DNA of 5,857 bases from Actinomycetes bacterium (GTDB lineage Bacteria > Actinomycetota > Actinomycetes > Propionibacteriales > Propionibacteriaceae). Position numbers and translations under genes: made by a program. Shown piece after piece: positions 1-5,857 of this stretch. How positions within the stretch are numbered: the first letter of the stretch is position 1; each line of letters starts with the position of its first letter. The notes under the pieces are model-generated. The model was not told the DNA's origin, did not search any database, and saw nothing but the letters and a program-made list of their open reading frames with translations. The stretch spans positions 1 to 5,857 of the forward strand of contig JAEYNS010000284.1 in the NCBI GenBank assembly GCA_023412435.1, read 5' to 3'.

Positions 1-632
1 CAGAAGCGCACATCGATCCAAGAGAGGGAGGTGGTGTGCTCGGTTGTGGGCTTAGCGAGGAAGCTGCTCGACACCGTCACAGACTCGCCACCGTCCTCTG
101 TGACAACCCGGGGCGAGCCCACGACGGTCAACTCGTAGCCGCCACCCCAGGTGTAGGTCTCGCCGAACCCGATGTCACCGCGCGGCCAGACTCCGTCCGT
201 GGGTGCGTCCTTCCACCGCAGGGACTTCGTCCCGCCGCCCGACCCGTCCCCTTCTCCGCCCTCCGGCCCGTACTGCGGCCCGTACTCCGGCTTCGTCTCG
301 GTCGGCGCCGAAGCTGGCGGGGTTGGTTCCTGCGCGACCTCTGTCGCGGCCGGCGGTGGGGTGGCCCCGGTGGCGCCCGCCACGCTTCGCTCGTGGATGA
401 TGCCGACGGTGAAGACGGCGACAACGCCGAGTACGGCCACGGCCCACGCGAGCCGCTGTCGCCGCGACTGCCTCGGAATCGCGCGGCGGAACTCCAGTTG
501 CGTCCGCAGGAACCGTTGGTGTCGACCGACAAGCTCCCAGCCGCCCGCCTCCAGCTCCGCGATGGTCTTGTCCTCCGTGAACGGCAGGGCCGTCACTGAC
601 TTCGACTCGTACTGTGTGTCGTCGCTAGCCAC
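1..632 (-). CDS. Single-pass membrane protein with GWELV-type head and exported DUF4352-like domain (partial, 3' end outside window)
   Basis: The open frame reads from GTG at 632 to the left edge: 210 codons, no stop. Residues 1-60 are soluble and charged, with a GWELV motif at 31-35 after an ELEAG helix, as in DUF4177-like small domains. Residues 61-79 (LAWAVAVLGVVAVFTVGII) form one membrane helix. The Arg-rich run RRAIPRQSRRQR just before it predicts the N terminus inside and the rest outside. Residues 82-135 are a Pro/Thr/Gly/Glu linker containing the repeat EYGPQYGPEG. From about 150 a beta-rich segment begins (FGETYTWGGGYELTVVGSPR), resembling DUF4352 immunoglobulin-like envelope domains. 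The GTG is the first usual start after an in-frame TGA at 668-666, and GGGGAG lies 4 bases upstream. The frame is chosen over two overlapping minus-strand frames because only it yields a sensible membrane helix. Function is unknown; the domain names are my recognition and were not searched. Confidence 0.82.
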   Translation of the reverse strand, partial: MASDDTQYESKSVTALPFTEDKTIAELEAGGWELVGRHQRFLRTQLEFRRAIPRQSRRQRLAWAVAVLGVVAVFTVGIIHERSVAGATGATPPPAATEVAQEPTPPASAPTETKPEYGPQYGPEGGEGDGSGGGTKSLRWKDAPTDGVWPRGDIGFGETYTWGGGYELTVVGSPRVVTEDGGESVTVSSSFLAKPTTEHTTSLSWIDVRF

Positions 633-783
633 GAGGCTCCCCAGAATCCCGGTGGGACAGATCGATCACCGCCTCATTCTGACACTAGGCGGGTGCACTC
701 AGCGCGAGGCCTGAGCCTTCAGGCAACGACCGCGCGGGACCGGATCTACCAGGAGTCCAACCGCACGGAGGTCCTGACCCGTT

Positions 784-803
784 GGGTCGGACTCGCCGGA
801 CCC
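784..803 (-). repeat. Imperfect inverted repeat (possible terminator hairpin)
   Basis: On the plus strand GGGTCGG, a 5-base loop (ACTCG) and CCGGACCC form a 7-bp stem with one bulged base. It lies 55 bases beyond the tRNA 3' end, so it could help terminate the tRNA transcript. No T tract follows on the minus strand. GGACTC at 789-794 can alternatively pair with GAGTCC at 753-758, so the fold is ambiguous. Confidence 0.3.
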
Positions 804-827
804 GCAAGTCGCGAACCGGTCTACCCT

Positions 828-855
828 CCGGCCAACGCGCGATGGAGATTGGCGG
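828..855 (-). terminator. Candidate hairpin just downstream of tRNA-Pro
   Basis: Read on the minus strand, CCGCCAA at 855-849 pairs with TTGGC at 835-831 and GG at 829-828, with C830 bulged and a 13-base loop. It starts two bases after the encoded CCA, so it could act in termination or as a 3' processing stop. There is no T-rich tail, the loop is long and the stem is modest, so the call is weak. Confidence 0.28.
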
Positions 856-857
856 CC

Positions 858-933
858 TGGTCGGGGCGACAGGACTCGAACCTGCGATCTCCTGCTCCCA
901 AAGCAGGCGCGCTAGCCACTACGCTACGCCCCG
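858..933 (-). tRNA. tRNA-Pro (anticodon UGG), CCA encoded
   Basis: The 76-base cloverleaf reads fully on the minus strand. The acceptor stem CGGGGCG (933-927) pairs with CGCCCCG (868-862), followed by discriminator A861 and a genome-encoded CCA (860-858). The anticodon stem is CCTGC/GCAGG (907-903 and 895-891) with loop TTTGGGA, giving anticodon TGG at 900-898. The T arm is GCAGG-TTCGAGT-CCTGT with one G-U pair, and the variable loop is five bases (AGATC). The D arm contains the expected GCG...GCGC pairing. It reads the CCA and CCG proline codons, among others. Its 5' end is 12 bases from the stop codon of the upstream dehydrogenase gene. Confidence 0.97.
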
Positions 934-945
934 GTTACCGGCCGC

Positions 946-2406
946 TCAGTCTACGGCCCGCCCCTCACCCCACCAACTTGACCCGTCGACCCGGCGCCGG
1001 ATGCCGAGCGGGTTGTCCTCGCGCAACGCCAACGGCAGGACGGACTCCGGCGCGTCCTGGTAGACGATCGGACGCTGGAACCGGCGGACGGCGGTGGCGC
1101 CCACCGAGGTGTGCTGCGAGGTGGTCGCCGGCCACGGACCGCCGTGGTGCTGCGACCAGGTCACCGCGACGCCGGTCGGCCAGCCGGCGAAGAGCAGCCG
1201 GCCCGCCCGCTCCGACAAGACGGCGACCAGCGCGGACACGTCCTCCTCCGGCTCGGCGTGGACCGTCGCCGTCAGCGAACCCTCCAGTGACCGCAGCGAC
1301 TCGACCAGCGCGGCCGGGTCGGAGTACCGCACCAGGACTGTCGCCGGCCCGAAGACCTCCTCGCGCAGCGCGCGGCCGAACCCGGGGTCGTCGAAGGTCG
1401 CCAGGTCGACGCGATACACCATCGTGGTGACGCCGGACGGCCCGTCCCCGCCCACGACCACTGCCTCGCCCGGCACCCCGGCCAGCCGCTCCAGCCCTTC
1501 GCCGTAGCCGCTTCCGATGGCCTCGGTGAGCAGCCGGTGGGCAACGGGACGGACGTGGTCGGGCAGGGCCTGCTCGAGCGCCGAGCCCTCCGGCACGAAG
1601 ACGAGCCCTGGCTTGGTGCAGAACTGGCCGGCGCCGAGCTGGAACGACCCGGCGAGTCCAACGGCGAGTTGGGCGCCACGCGCGGCGTCGGCCGCCGCCG
1701 TGACCACCACGGGGTTGATGCTGCCGAGTTCCCCGAAGAACGGGATCGGGTCGGGACGGCCGGACGCGCGGTCGAACAGGGCCCGCCCTCCGGCCACCGA
1801 CCCGGTGAACGAGGCGGCCCGGATCGCCGGGTGCTCGACCAGCGCGACCCCCGCCTCGCGCCCTTCGACCAGCGCGAACACCCCGTCCGGGGCGCCCGCC
1901 CCGGCCAGCGCCCGGCCGACCAGGTCGGCGGTGCGCCGTGACAGCGCCCGGTGCCCCGAGTGCGCCTTGACCACGACCGGGCAGCCCACCGCCAGCGCGG
2001 ACGCGGTGTCACCGCCGGCCACCGAGAAGGCGAACGGGAAGTTGGACGCCGCGAACACCGCCACCGGGCCGATCGGACGCAGCACCCGCCGCAGGTCGGG
2101 CCGCGGCGGCGTCGCGGAGGGATCGGCGTGGTCGATGACCGCCTCGAGGTACGAGCCCTCGGTGACCACCTCGGCGAACAGCCGCAGCTGACCCGTGGTG
2201 CGGGCGACCTCCCCGGTCAGCCGGGTCGGCCCGAGCGCGGTGTCGGCGTCGGCGAGCGCCACGAGTTCGTCGCGGTGGGCGTCCAGGGTGTCGGCGACAG
2301 CCCGGAGCCACGCCGCGCGCTCGGCGTCCGTGGCCGCCGAGGTGACAGCGAACGCGCGTTCAGCGGCGCGCGCGGCCGCGTCCACCGCTGCATCGGGACT
2401 GGTCAT
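946..2406 (-). CDS. NADP+-dependent aldehyde dehydrogenase, alpha-ketoglutaric semialdehyde dehydrogenase type
   Basis: This 486-residue cytoplasmic enzyme of the ALDH superfamily resembles the KGSADH group, which oxidises 2-oxoglutarate semialdehyde (2,5-dioxopentanoate) to 2-oxoglutarate in the last step of sugar-acid, pentose or hydroxyproline degradation. Fatty-aldehyde enzymes such as Vibrio harveyi AldH are in the same group, so the substrate is uncertain. Visible landmarks are SNFPF with catalytic Asn122, VVKAHSGH with cofactor-binding Lys147, FTGSVAGG at 200-207, FFGELGSINP with general-base Glu226, QFCTKPG with nucleophile Cys263, and EEVFGP at 349-354. The C-terminal GWPTGVAV and QHHGGPWPATT segments are typical of this group. 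The family usually has about 500-525 residues, so this copy is slightly compact but intact. ATG 2406 is preceded by TTGGAG with a 4-base spacer. A TAGTCT at 2442-2437 could be a -10 box, without a clear -35. No dehydratase, epimerase or sugar-acid gene lies beside it in the window. Confidence 0.92.
   Translation of the reverse strand: MTSPDAAVDAAARAAERAFAVTSAATDAERAAWLRAVADTLDAHRDELVALADADTALGPTRLTGEVARTTGQLRLFAEVVTEGSYLEAVIDHADPSATPPRPDLRRVLRPIGPVAVFAASNFPFAFSVAGGDTASALAVGCPVVVKAHSGHRALSRRTADLVGRALAGAGAPDGVFALVEGREAGVALVEHPAIRAASFTGSVAGGRALFDRASGRPDPIPFFGELGSINPVVVTAAADAARGAQLAVGLAGSFQLGAGQFCTKPGLVFVPEGSALEQALPDHVRPVAHRLLTEAIGSGYGEGLERLAGVPGEAVVVGGDGPSGVTTMVYRVDLATFDDPGFGRALREEVFGPATVLVRYSDPAALVESLRSLEGSLTATVHAEPEEDVSALVAVLSERAGRLLFAGWPTGVAVTWSQHHGGPWPATTSQHTSVGATAVRRFQRPIVYQDAPESVLPLALREDNPLGIRRRVDGSSWWGEGRAVD
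948..976 (-). promoter_or_regulatory. Probable tRNA-Pro promoter inside the end of the dehydrogenase gene
   Basis: On the minus strand TTGGTG (976-971) is followed by exactly 17 bases and then TAGACT (953-948), a good actinobacterial housekeeping -35/-10 pair. Transcription would begin about 7 bases after the -10 box, some 7 bases before the mature tRNA 5' end, which suits a short RNase P leader. The last T of the -10 box is the T of the dehydrogenase TGA stop. The boxes are seen; activity is inferred. Confidence 0.6.
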
Positions 2407-2457
2407 GTCACTCCAATCGGGTGGCTGCTGGGCGGGAGACTACTTGATGCCGAACCT

Positions 2458-2482
2458 GGCTGAGCGCTCGGCCCGCTCAGCC
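2458..2482 (-). terminator. Perfect 9-bp stem hairpin over the stop codon of the unknown gene
   Basis: GGCTGAGCG (2458-2466), a 7-base loop and CGCTCAGCC (2474-2482) form a perfect inverted repeat. It overlaps the TGA stop of the unknown gene (2479-2477) and lies 51 bases before the dehydrogenase start. The position suggests an intrinsic terminator of the nei/unknown transcript. No T run follows on the minus strand, which is common for proposed actinobacterial terminators but leaves the call uncertain. It could instead be an mRNA-stabilising end or a regulatory element for the dehydrogenase gene. Confidence 0.5.
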
Positions 2483-3880
2483 GCTGACCAGCAGCCAGGC
2501 CAGCGGGGCCAGGTCCGTGACGTCTCCTGCCTCATACCCAGCGAGGATCCGGTGCCGCGCGGCCTGGGCGGTGTAGCCGGCCAGCGGCGCCTCCGGCCAG
2601 CCTTCGGGGCAGCTCTCCAGCAGCCCCACCAGCAGCGCCTGGGCGGTGAAGTCCGTCCCGACCGGCCTGCCCGGCAGCCCGGCGCCCAACCTGTTGATCG
2701 CCGCGGCCAGCCCGGCCCGGCTGGCGGGCGTCCTCCGGTCGAGGTGCAGGTCCTCCTCGAGCAGCGCTTCCGGGCCGCCGCCCTCGGACGGCAGCAGCGG
2801 ACGGGTGTCGACGCCGAGCGCGGACGCGGCGAACCACGCCAGGCTCCGCACCCTTGCCAGCCCGGGTTCAGAAGGACGGACGGCGACCTGGCGCACAGCC
2901 TCCGCCGCCATCTCGCGCTCCCCCTCCGCGAGCGCCCGCTCACTGCCGAACGCGATCGCGAGCAAGTCCCCGCGCGAGGTCCAGTCGAACCTGTCCAGGG
3001 CGTCCTCGACCGCGGCCCCGCGCGGCAACCGTCCGGCCTGCAGCGCCCTGTGCACCACCACCGCGCCGGCGGCGTCCAGCTCTCCGCCGGCCAGCAACTG
3101 CTCGGCGAGCGGCCCGAGCAGGTCCGCGGCGACCGGGGCGACCTCGAGAATCAGCTCGGTGACCCCCCGTCGACCGTGGATGCCTACCCGGTGTCGGCCG
3201 GCCGGCGCGCTCACCCGGACGGTGTCGTCGACATCGAGGTAGGTGACCGACACCGGCGGCTCGCAGTCGACGCCCAGGTCGGCCAGCGGGGCCTCCCACT
3301 CGTCGCCCACCTCGAGGGTGAGTGGCTCGTACCAGGTCGGCAGCAGCGCACTGGCCGCAGACAGCTCGGGCAGGGCCACCGCGCGCAGGATGACCTCCTG
3401 CCGCTCGCCCGGCTTGAGCCCCTCGGTGGTGACGGCGAGCCGCAGTGCCCGTCCGTCACTGCTATCCCCCGCCGCCCGCAGCTCGGCCTGCACCGCGTGC
3501 AGCGCGAGCACCGGCCCCGCACCGGCGGCGGGGAACACGGCGAGCAAGCCGTCCGCCCCGCTCGGCCAGAGCCAGGCGTGCTGGCCCTGCGGGAGCGTCA
3601 CCTCCAGTTCCAGCGCAGCCCCCGCCTCGCGGACGCCGACCACCCAGCGCAGCTGGCAGTGCTCGGCAGCCGTCACCCGCTGGGACACCTCAAGCCCTCC
3701 GGCGGCCCCCTCGTGCTCGGCGGCGTCGCCCTCGATCAGGACGGGCGACAGACCCGGGTCGGGCGACAGCGCCAGCCGCACCGGCGCCTCCGCCCCGTCC
3801 GGCCGCAACCAGACCGCGGCGCGCTCGTCCAGCTCGGCGTGGCCGCCGGTCCAGGCCAGGGTCACCGGGCGCGCTGGCAT
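2477..3880 (-). CDS. Unrecognised 467-residue protein, beta-rich N-terminal half and helical C-terminal half
   Basis: I do not recognise this family. With the start at ATG 3880 the protein has 467 residues and no signal peptide or membrane helix, so it is probably cytoplasmic. Residues 1-249 are dominated by alternating hydrophobic strands, for example QLRWVVGV, ALELEVTL, LRLAVTT, EVILRAVAL and TELILEV. Two Trp-rich patches occur, HAWLWPSG at 101-108 and PTWYEPL at 181-187. From about 250 it becomes helical, with repeated Ala/Leu-rich amphipathic segments to the C terminus. No metal-site or catalytic signature is evident. Its start overlaps the end of nei by 19 bases, so translation is probably coupled. 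No clear Shine-Dalgarno precedes ATG 3880; GTG 3889 and ATG 3949 are in-frame alternatives, the latter overlapping nei by 88 bases. The coding frame is supported by the plausible protein composition and the conserved-looking Trp/Gly/Pro turns. A beta-sandwich-plus-helical carbohydrate-active fold is one possible reading, but only speculation. Confidence 0.75.
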   Translation of the reverse strand: MPARPVTLAWTGGHAELDERAAVWLRPDGAEAPVRLALSPDPGLSPVLIEGDAAEHEGAAGGLEVSQRVTAAEHCQLRWVVGVREAGAALELEVTLPQGQHAWLWPSGADGLLAVFPAAGAGPVLALHAVQAELRAAGDSSDGRALRLAVTTEGLKPGERQEVILRAVALPELSAASALLPTWYEPLTLEVGDEWEAPLADLGVDCEPPVSVTYLDVDDTVRVSAPAGRHRVGIHGRRGVTELILEVAPVAADLLGPLAEQLLAGGELDAAGAVVVHRALQAGRLPRGAAVEDALDRFDWTSRGDLLAIAFGSERALAEGEREMAAEAVRQVAVRPSEPGLARVRSLAWFAASALGVDTRPLLPSEGGGPEALLEEDLHLDRRTPASRAGLAAAINRLGAGLPGRPVGTDFTAQALLVGLLESCPEGWPEAPLAGYTAQAARHRILAGYEAGDVTDLAPLAWLLVSG

Positions 3881-4674
3881 CGTCGGCACCAGTAGAGGTT
3901 CCGGCTCTCGAACTCGCGGGCCCGCACGGCCTGGCCGCAGACCAGGCACGGCATCCCGGGGCGCCGGTAGACATAGACCTCGCCGCCGTGCCGGTCGACC
4001 CGTGGGGCCCGGCCGGTGGCCTCGGGGCCGTGTTCCTCGAGCACGGTGTCGATCCGGCCCTTGTCGACGGCCTCGGGCATCAACTCCACGAAGTCGGACC
4101 AGATCCGGTTCCAGCGCCGCCGGCTGACCGAAGCGCCCGGAGCCATCGGGTGCAGACGCTGCCGGAACAAAACCTCGCAGCGGAAGATGTTGCCCACGCC
4201 GGCGGCCACCCGCTGGTCCATCAGCAGCGACGCGATGCTGCGCTGCGACCTGGTCACCCGAGCCCAGCCGCGTTCGGGGTCGGCATCCGGCCGCAGCGGG
4301 TCGGGCCCCAGCGACGCCATCACCGCGTCGCGCTCGCCGGCGCTGATCAGCGAGCAGGTCTGCGGGCCGCGCAGTTCGGCGACGTGCTCGTCGGTCTCGA
4401 TCCGCAGCCGCAGCGTTGCAGGATTGGCCAGCTCGCGGCGGCCGTCCAGCAGCAGCTTGCCGATCAGGCCGAGATGGATGTGGACCAGGCCCGCATCGCC
4501 GATGCCGACGAAGAGGTTCTTGCCGTAGGCCTCTGCGGAACGGAACTCCTGCCCGTCCAGCAGCGCGGCGGCGGCGCCGAATCGGCCCTGCGGGCTGGAC
4601 ACGCGGACCTGCCGGCCCTCGAACGCAGCGTTGAGACCGCGAGCGAGCCGGTGGGTGACGTGGCCCTCGGGCAT
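3862..4674 (-). CDS. nei: Endonuclease VIII / Fpg-Nei family DNA glycosylase-AP lyase (Nei1-like)
   Basis: This 270-residue base-excision repair enzyme removes oxidised bases (mainly pyrimidines in Nei1 enzymes) and cleaves the abasic site by beta/delta elimination. The N terminus MPEGH supplies the catalytic Pro2 (the N-terminal residue after Met removal) and Glu3. Lys52 in AYGKNLF matches the conserved beta-hairpin lysine. HIHLGLIG at 65-72 is the base-flip/void-filling loop. The helix-two-turn-helix spans about 148-176, with GVGN at 159-162. A complete C-terminal zinc finger follows: Cys243, Cys246, Cys263 and Cys266 in a CX2CX16CX2C pattern, with Arg258 within it. From memory, the overall wording (SSPQGRF, LRGPQTC, LGPDPLR, LLMDQ) follows mycobacterial Nei1 (Rv2464c) more closely than Fpg/MutM. 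ATG 4674 has AAGGAG at 4684-4679 with a 4-base spacer. It diverges from pepN and overlaps the next gene by 19 bases. Ile71 sits where Nei proteins often carry an aromatic residue. Confidence 0.93.
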   Translation of the reverse strand: MPEGHVTHRLARGLNAAFEGRQVRVSSPQGRFGAAAALLDGQEFRSAEAYGKNLFVGIGDAGLVHIHLGLIGKLLLDGRRELANPATLRLRIETDEHVAELRGPQTCSLISAGERDAVMASLGPDPLRPDADPERGWARVTRSQRSIASLLMDQRVAAGVGNIFRCEVLFRQRLHPMAPGASVSRRRWNRIWSDFVELMPEAVDKGRIDTVLEEHGPEATGRAPRVDRHGGEVYVYRRPGMPCLVCGQAVRAREFESRNLYWCRRCQRAR

Positions 4675-4701
4675 CGGGCTCCTTCCTCGTGACGGGCTCG
4701 G

Positions 4702-4707
4702 AGTCTA
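4702..4707 (-). promoter_or_regulatory. Possible -10 box of nei promoter
   Basis: TAGACT on the minus strand matches the TAnnnT actinobacterial -10 pattern and would start transcription about 20 bases before the nei ATG, just ahead of its AAGGAG site. The -35 position falls in the 4720-4737 dyad and has no good TTGAC-like sequence, so this promoter would be weak or activator-dependent. The same hexamer serves as the proposed tRNA-Pro -10 box. Confidence 0.4.
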
Positions 4708-4719
4708 TGCGGGCGATCC

Positions 4720-4737
4720 GACGCCGGCTACGGCGTC
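4720..4737. repeat. Perfect 7-bp dyad in the nei/pepN divergent promoter region
   Basis: GACGCCG, a 4-base spacer (GCTA) and CGGCGTC form a perfect inverted repeat. It covers the expected -35 position for nei and lies 22 bases upstream of the pepN -35 box. Its placement suits an operator for a dimeric regulator, or a hairpin if it is transcribed. No regulator gene is in the window, and I do not recognise the site as a known box. Confidence 0.45.
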
Positions 4738-4759
4738 CCCGTGCCCCACCCTACGACGG

Positions 4760-4789
4760 TTGAGCGGCTTTGCTCGCGGCCGGTAGCCT
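4760..4789 (+). promoter_or_regulatory. Probable pepN promoter
   Basis: TTGAGC (4760-4765) and TAGCCT (4784-4789) are separated by 18 bases and match the actinobacterial housekeeping TTGAnn/TAnnnT pattern. Transcription would start near 4796, giving a leader of about 33 bases that contains the GAGG ribosome site of pepN. The boxes are seen; activity is inferred. Confidence 0.55.
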
Positions 4790-4828
4790 CGGCTCGACTG
4801 TCGCCACGCCAACCCGATGAGGTCGCCC

Positions 4829-5857
<1,029 letters not shown>

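Larger units (their letters stand above)
633..857. other. Non-coding gap between membrane-protein gene and tRNA-Pro
   Basis: No credible gene lies in these 225 bases. The open frames crossing it give Arg/Pro-rich products typical of non-coding GC-rich DNA. It must hold the promoter of the minus-strand membrane protein. TAGTGT at minus-strand positions 687-682 fits a TAnnnT -10 box, but I see no good -35 box 17-18 bases upstream, so I do not list it as a promoter. A tiny in-frame ATG-AGG-CGG-TGA at 677-666 precedes the GTG start and may be chance. The half next to the tRNA holds two potential hairpins, listed separately. Confidence 0.6.

Noticed and set aside
128..532. Minus-strand 134-codon frame in the membrane-protein gene
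   Set aside because: It is Arg/Ser/Gly-rich and lacks structure, while the neighbouring minus-strand frame gives a clean membrane helix and an ordered domain across the same bases.
36..599. Plus-strand 187-codon frame at the left end
   Set aside because: Its product is Arg/Pro/Gly-rich and has no domain. It is the complement of the membrane-protein gene.
666..677. Leader peptide ATG-AGG-CGG-TGA upstream of the membrane-protein start
   Set aside because: Three codons with no clear ribosome site and no attenuator structure; most likely chance.
858..933. tRNA-Pro as an integration site of a mobile element
   Set aside because: No integrase gene and no second copy of the tRNA 3' end was found in the window, and the flanks carry ordinary chromosomal genes.
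2440..2943. Alternative minus-strand frame ending downstream of the unknown gene, suggesting a frameshift
   Set aside because: The main frame continues smoothly to its own TGA at 2479-2477 with ordered helices. The other frame is Arg/Trp/Cys-rich noise, so no frameshift is supported.
2195..3895. Long plus-strand open frame of 566 codons
   Set aside because: It lies opposite the dehydrogenase and the unknown gene. Its product is Arg/Gln/Pro-rich low-complexity sequence with no family resemblance, as expected for the antisense frame of a GC-rich gene.
3881..3949. Longer N terminus of the unknown gene from ATG 3949
   Set aside because: The extra 23 residues are Arg/Pro/Gly-rich and lie deep inside the nei zinc-finger coding region. 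ATG 3880 gives a more natural start, although GTG 3889 stays possible.
3445..4692. Long plus-strand open frame of 415 codons opposite nei
   Set aside because: The opposite strand encodes a complete Nei with all catalytic and zinc residues. This frame begins with a Pro/Arg/Ala-rich stretch and resembles nothing known.

Overview
The window is very GC-rich, with G or C at most third codon positions, and every recognisable protein looks actinobacterial. It is a chromosomal housekeeping stretch from an actinomycete. Pseudonocardiales or a near relative is a reasonable guess, but the sequence alone does not settle the genus. I see no transposase, phage gene, CRISPR array or toxin cassette.

Layout from left to right: (1) a minus-strand gene running off the left edge, encoding a single-pass membrane protein with a GWELV-motif cytoplasmic head, a Pro/Gly-rich linker and an exported beta-rich domain; (2) a 225-base non-coding gap; (3) a minus-strand tRNA-Pro(UGG) with an encoded CCA; (4) a minus-strand aldehyde dehydrogenase of the alpha-ketoglutaric semialdehyde dehydrogenase type, whose stop codon lies 12 bases from the tRNA; (5) a minus-strand 467-residue protein I do not recognise; (6) a minus-strand Fpg/Nei-family base-excision repair glycosylase, most like mycobacterial Nei1, overlapping the unknown gene by 19 bases; (7) a 154-base divergent promoter region; (8) on the plus strand, the first 343 codons of aminopeptidase N (pepN), cut by the right edge.

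The nei gene and the unknown gene almost certainly share a transcript. A 9-bp perfect stem at the end of the unknown gene may end it before the aldehyde dehydrogenase. The tRNA appears to have its own promoter (TTGGTG-17-TAGACT) embedded in the last codons of the dehydrogenase gene. pepN has a credible promoter (TTGAGC-18-TAGCCT), and a 7-bp perfect dyad lies near the presumed nei promoter in the same divergent region.

The genes do not form one obvious pathway: DNA repair, peptide turnover, a sugar-acid or hydroxyproline-type aldehyde oxidation, a tRNA and an envelope protein. No previously undescribed system can be claimed here. The least explained pieces are the unknown gene translationally linked to nei and the membrane protein at the left edge.
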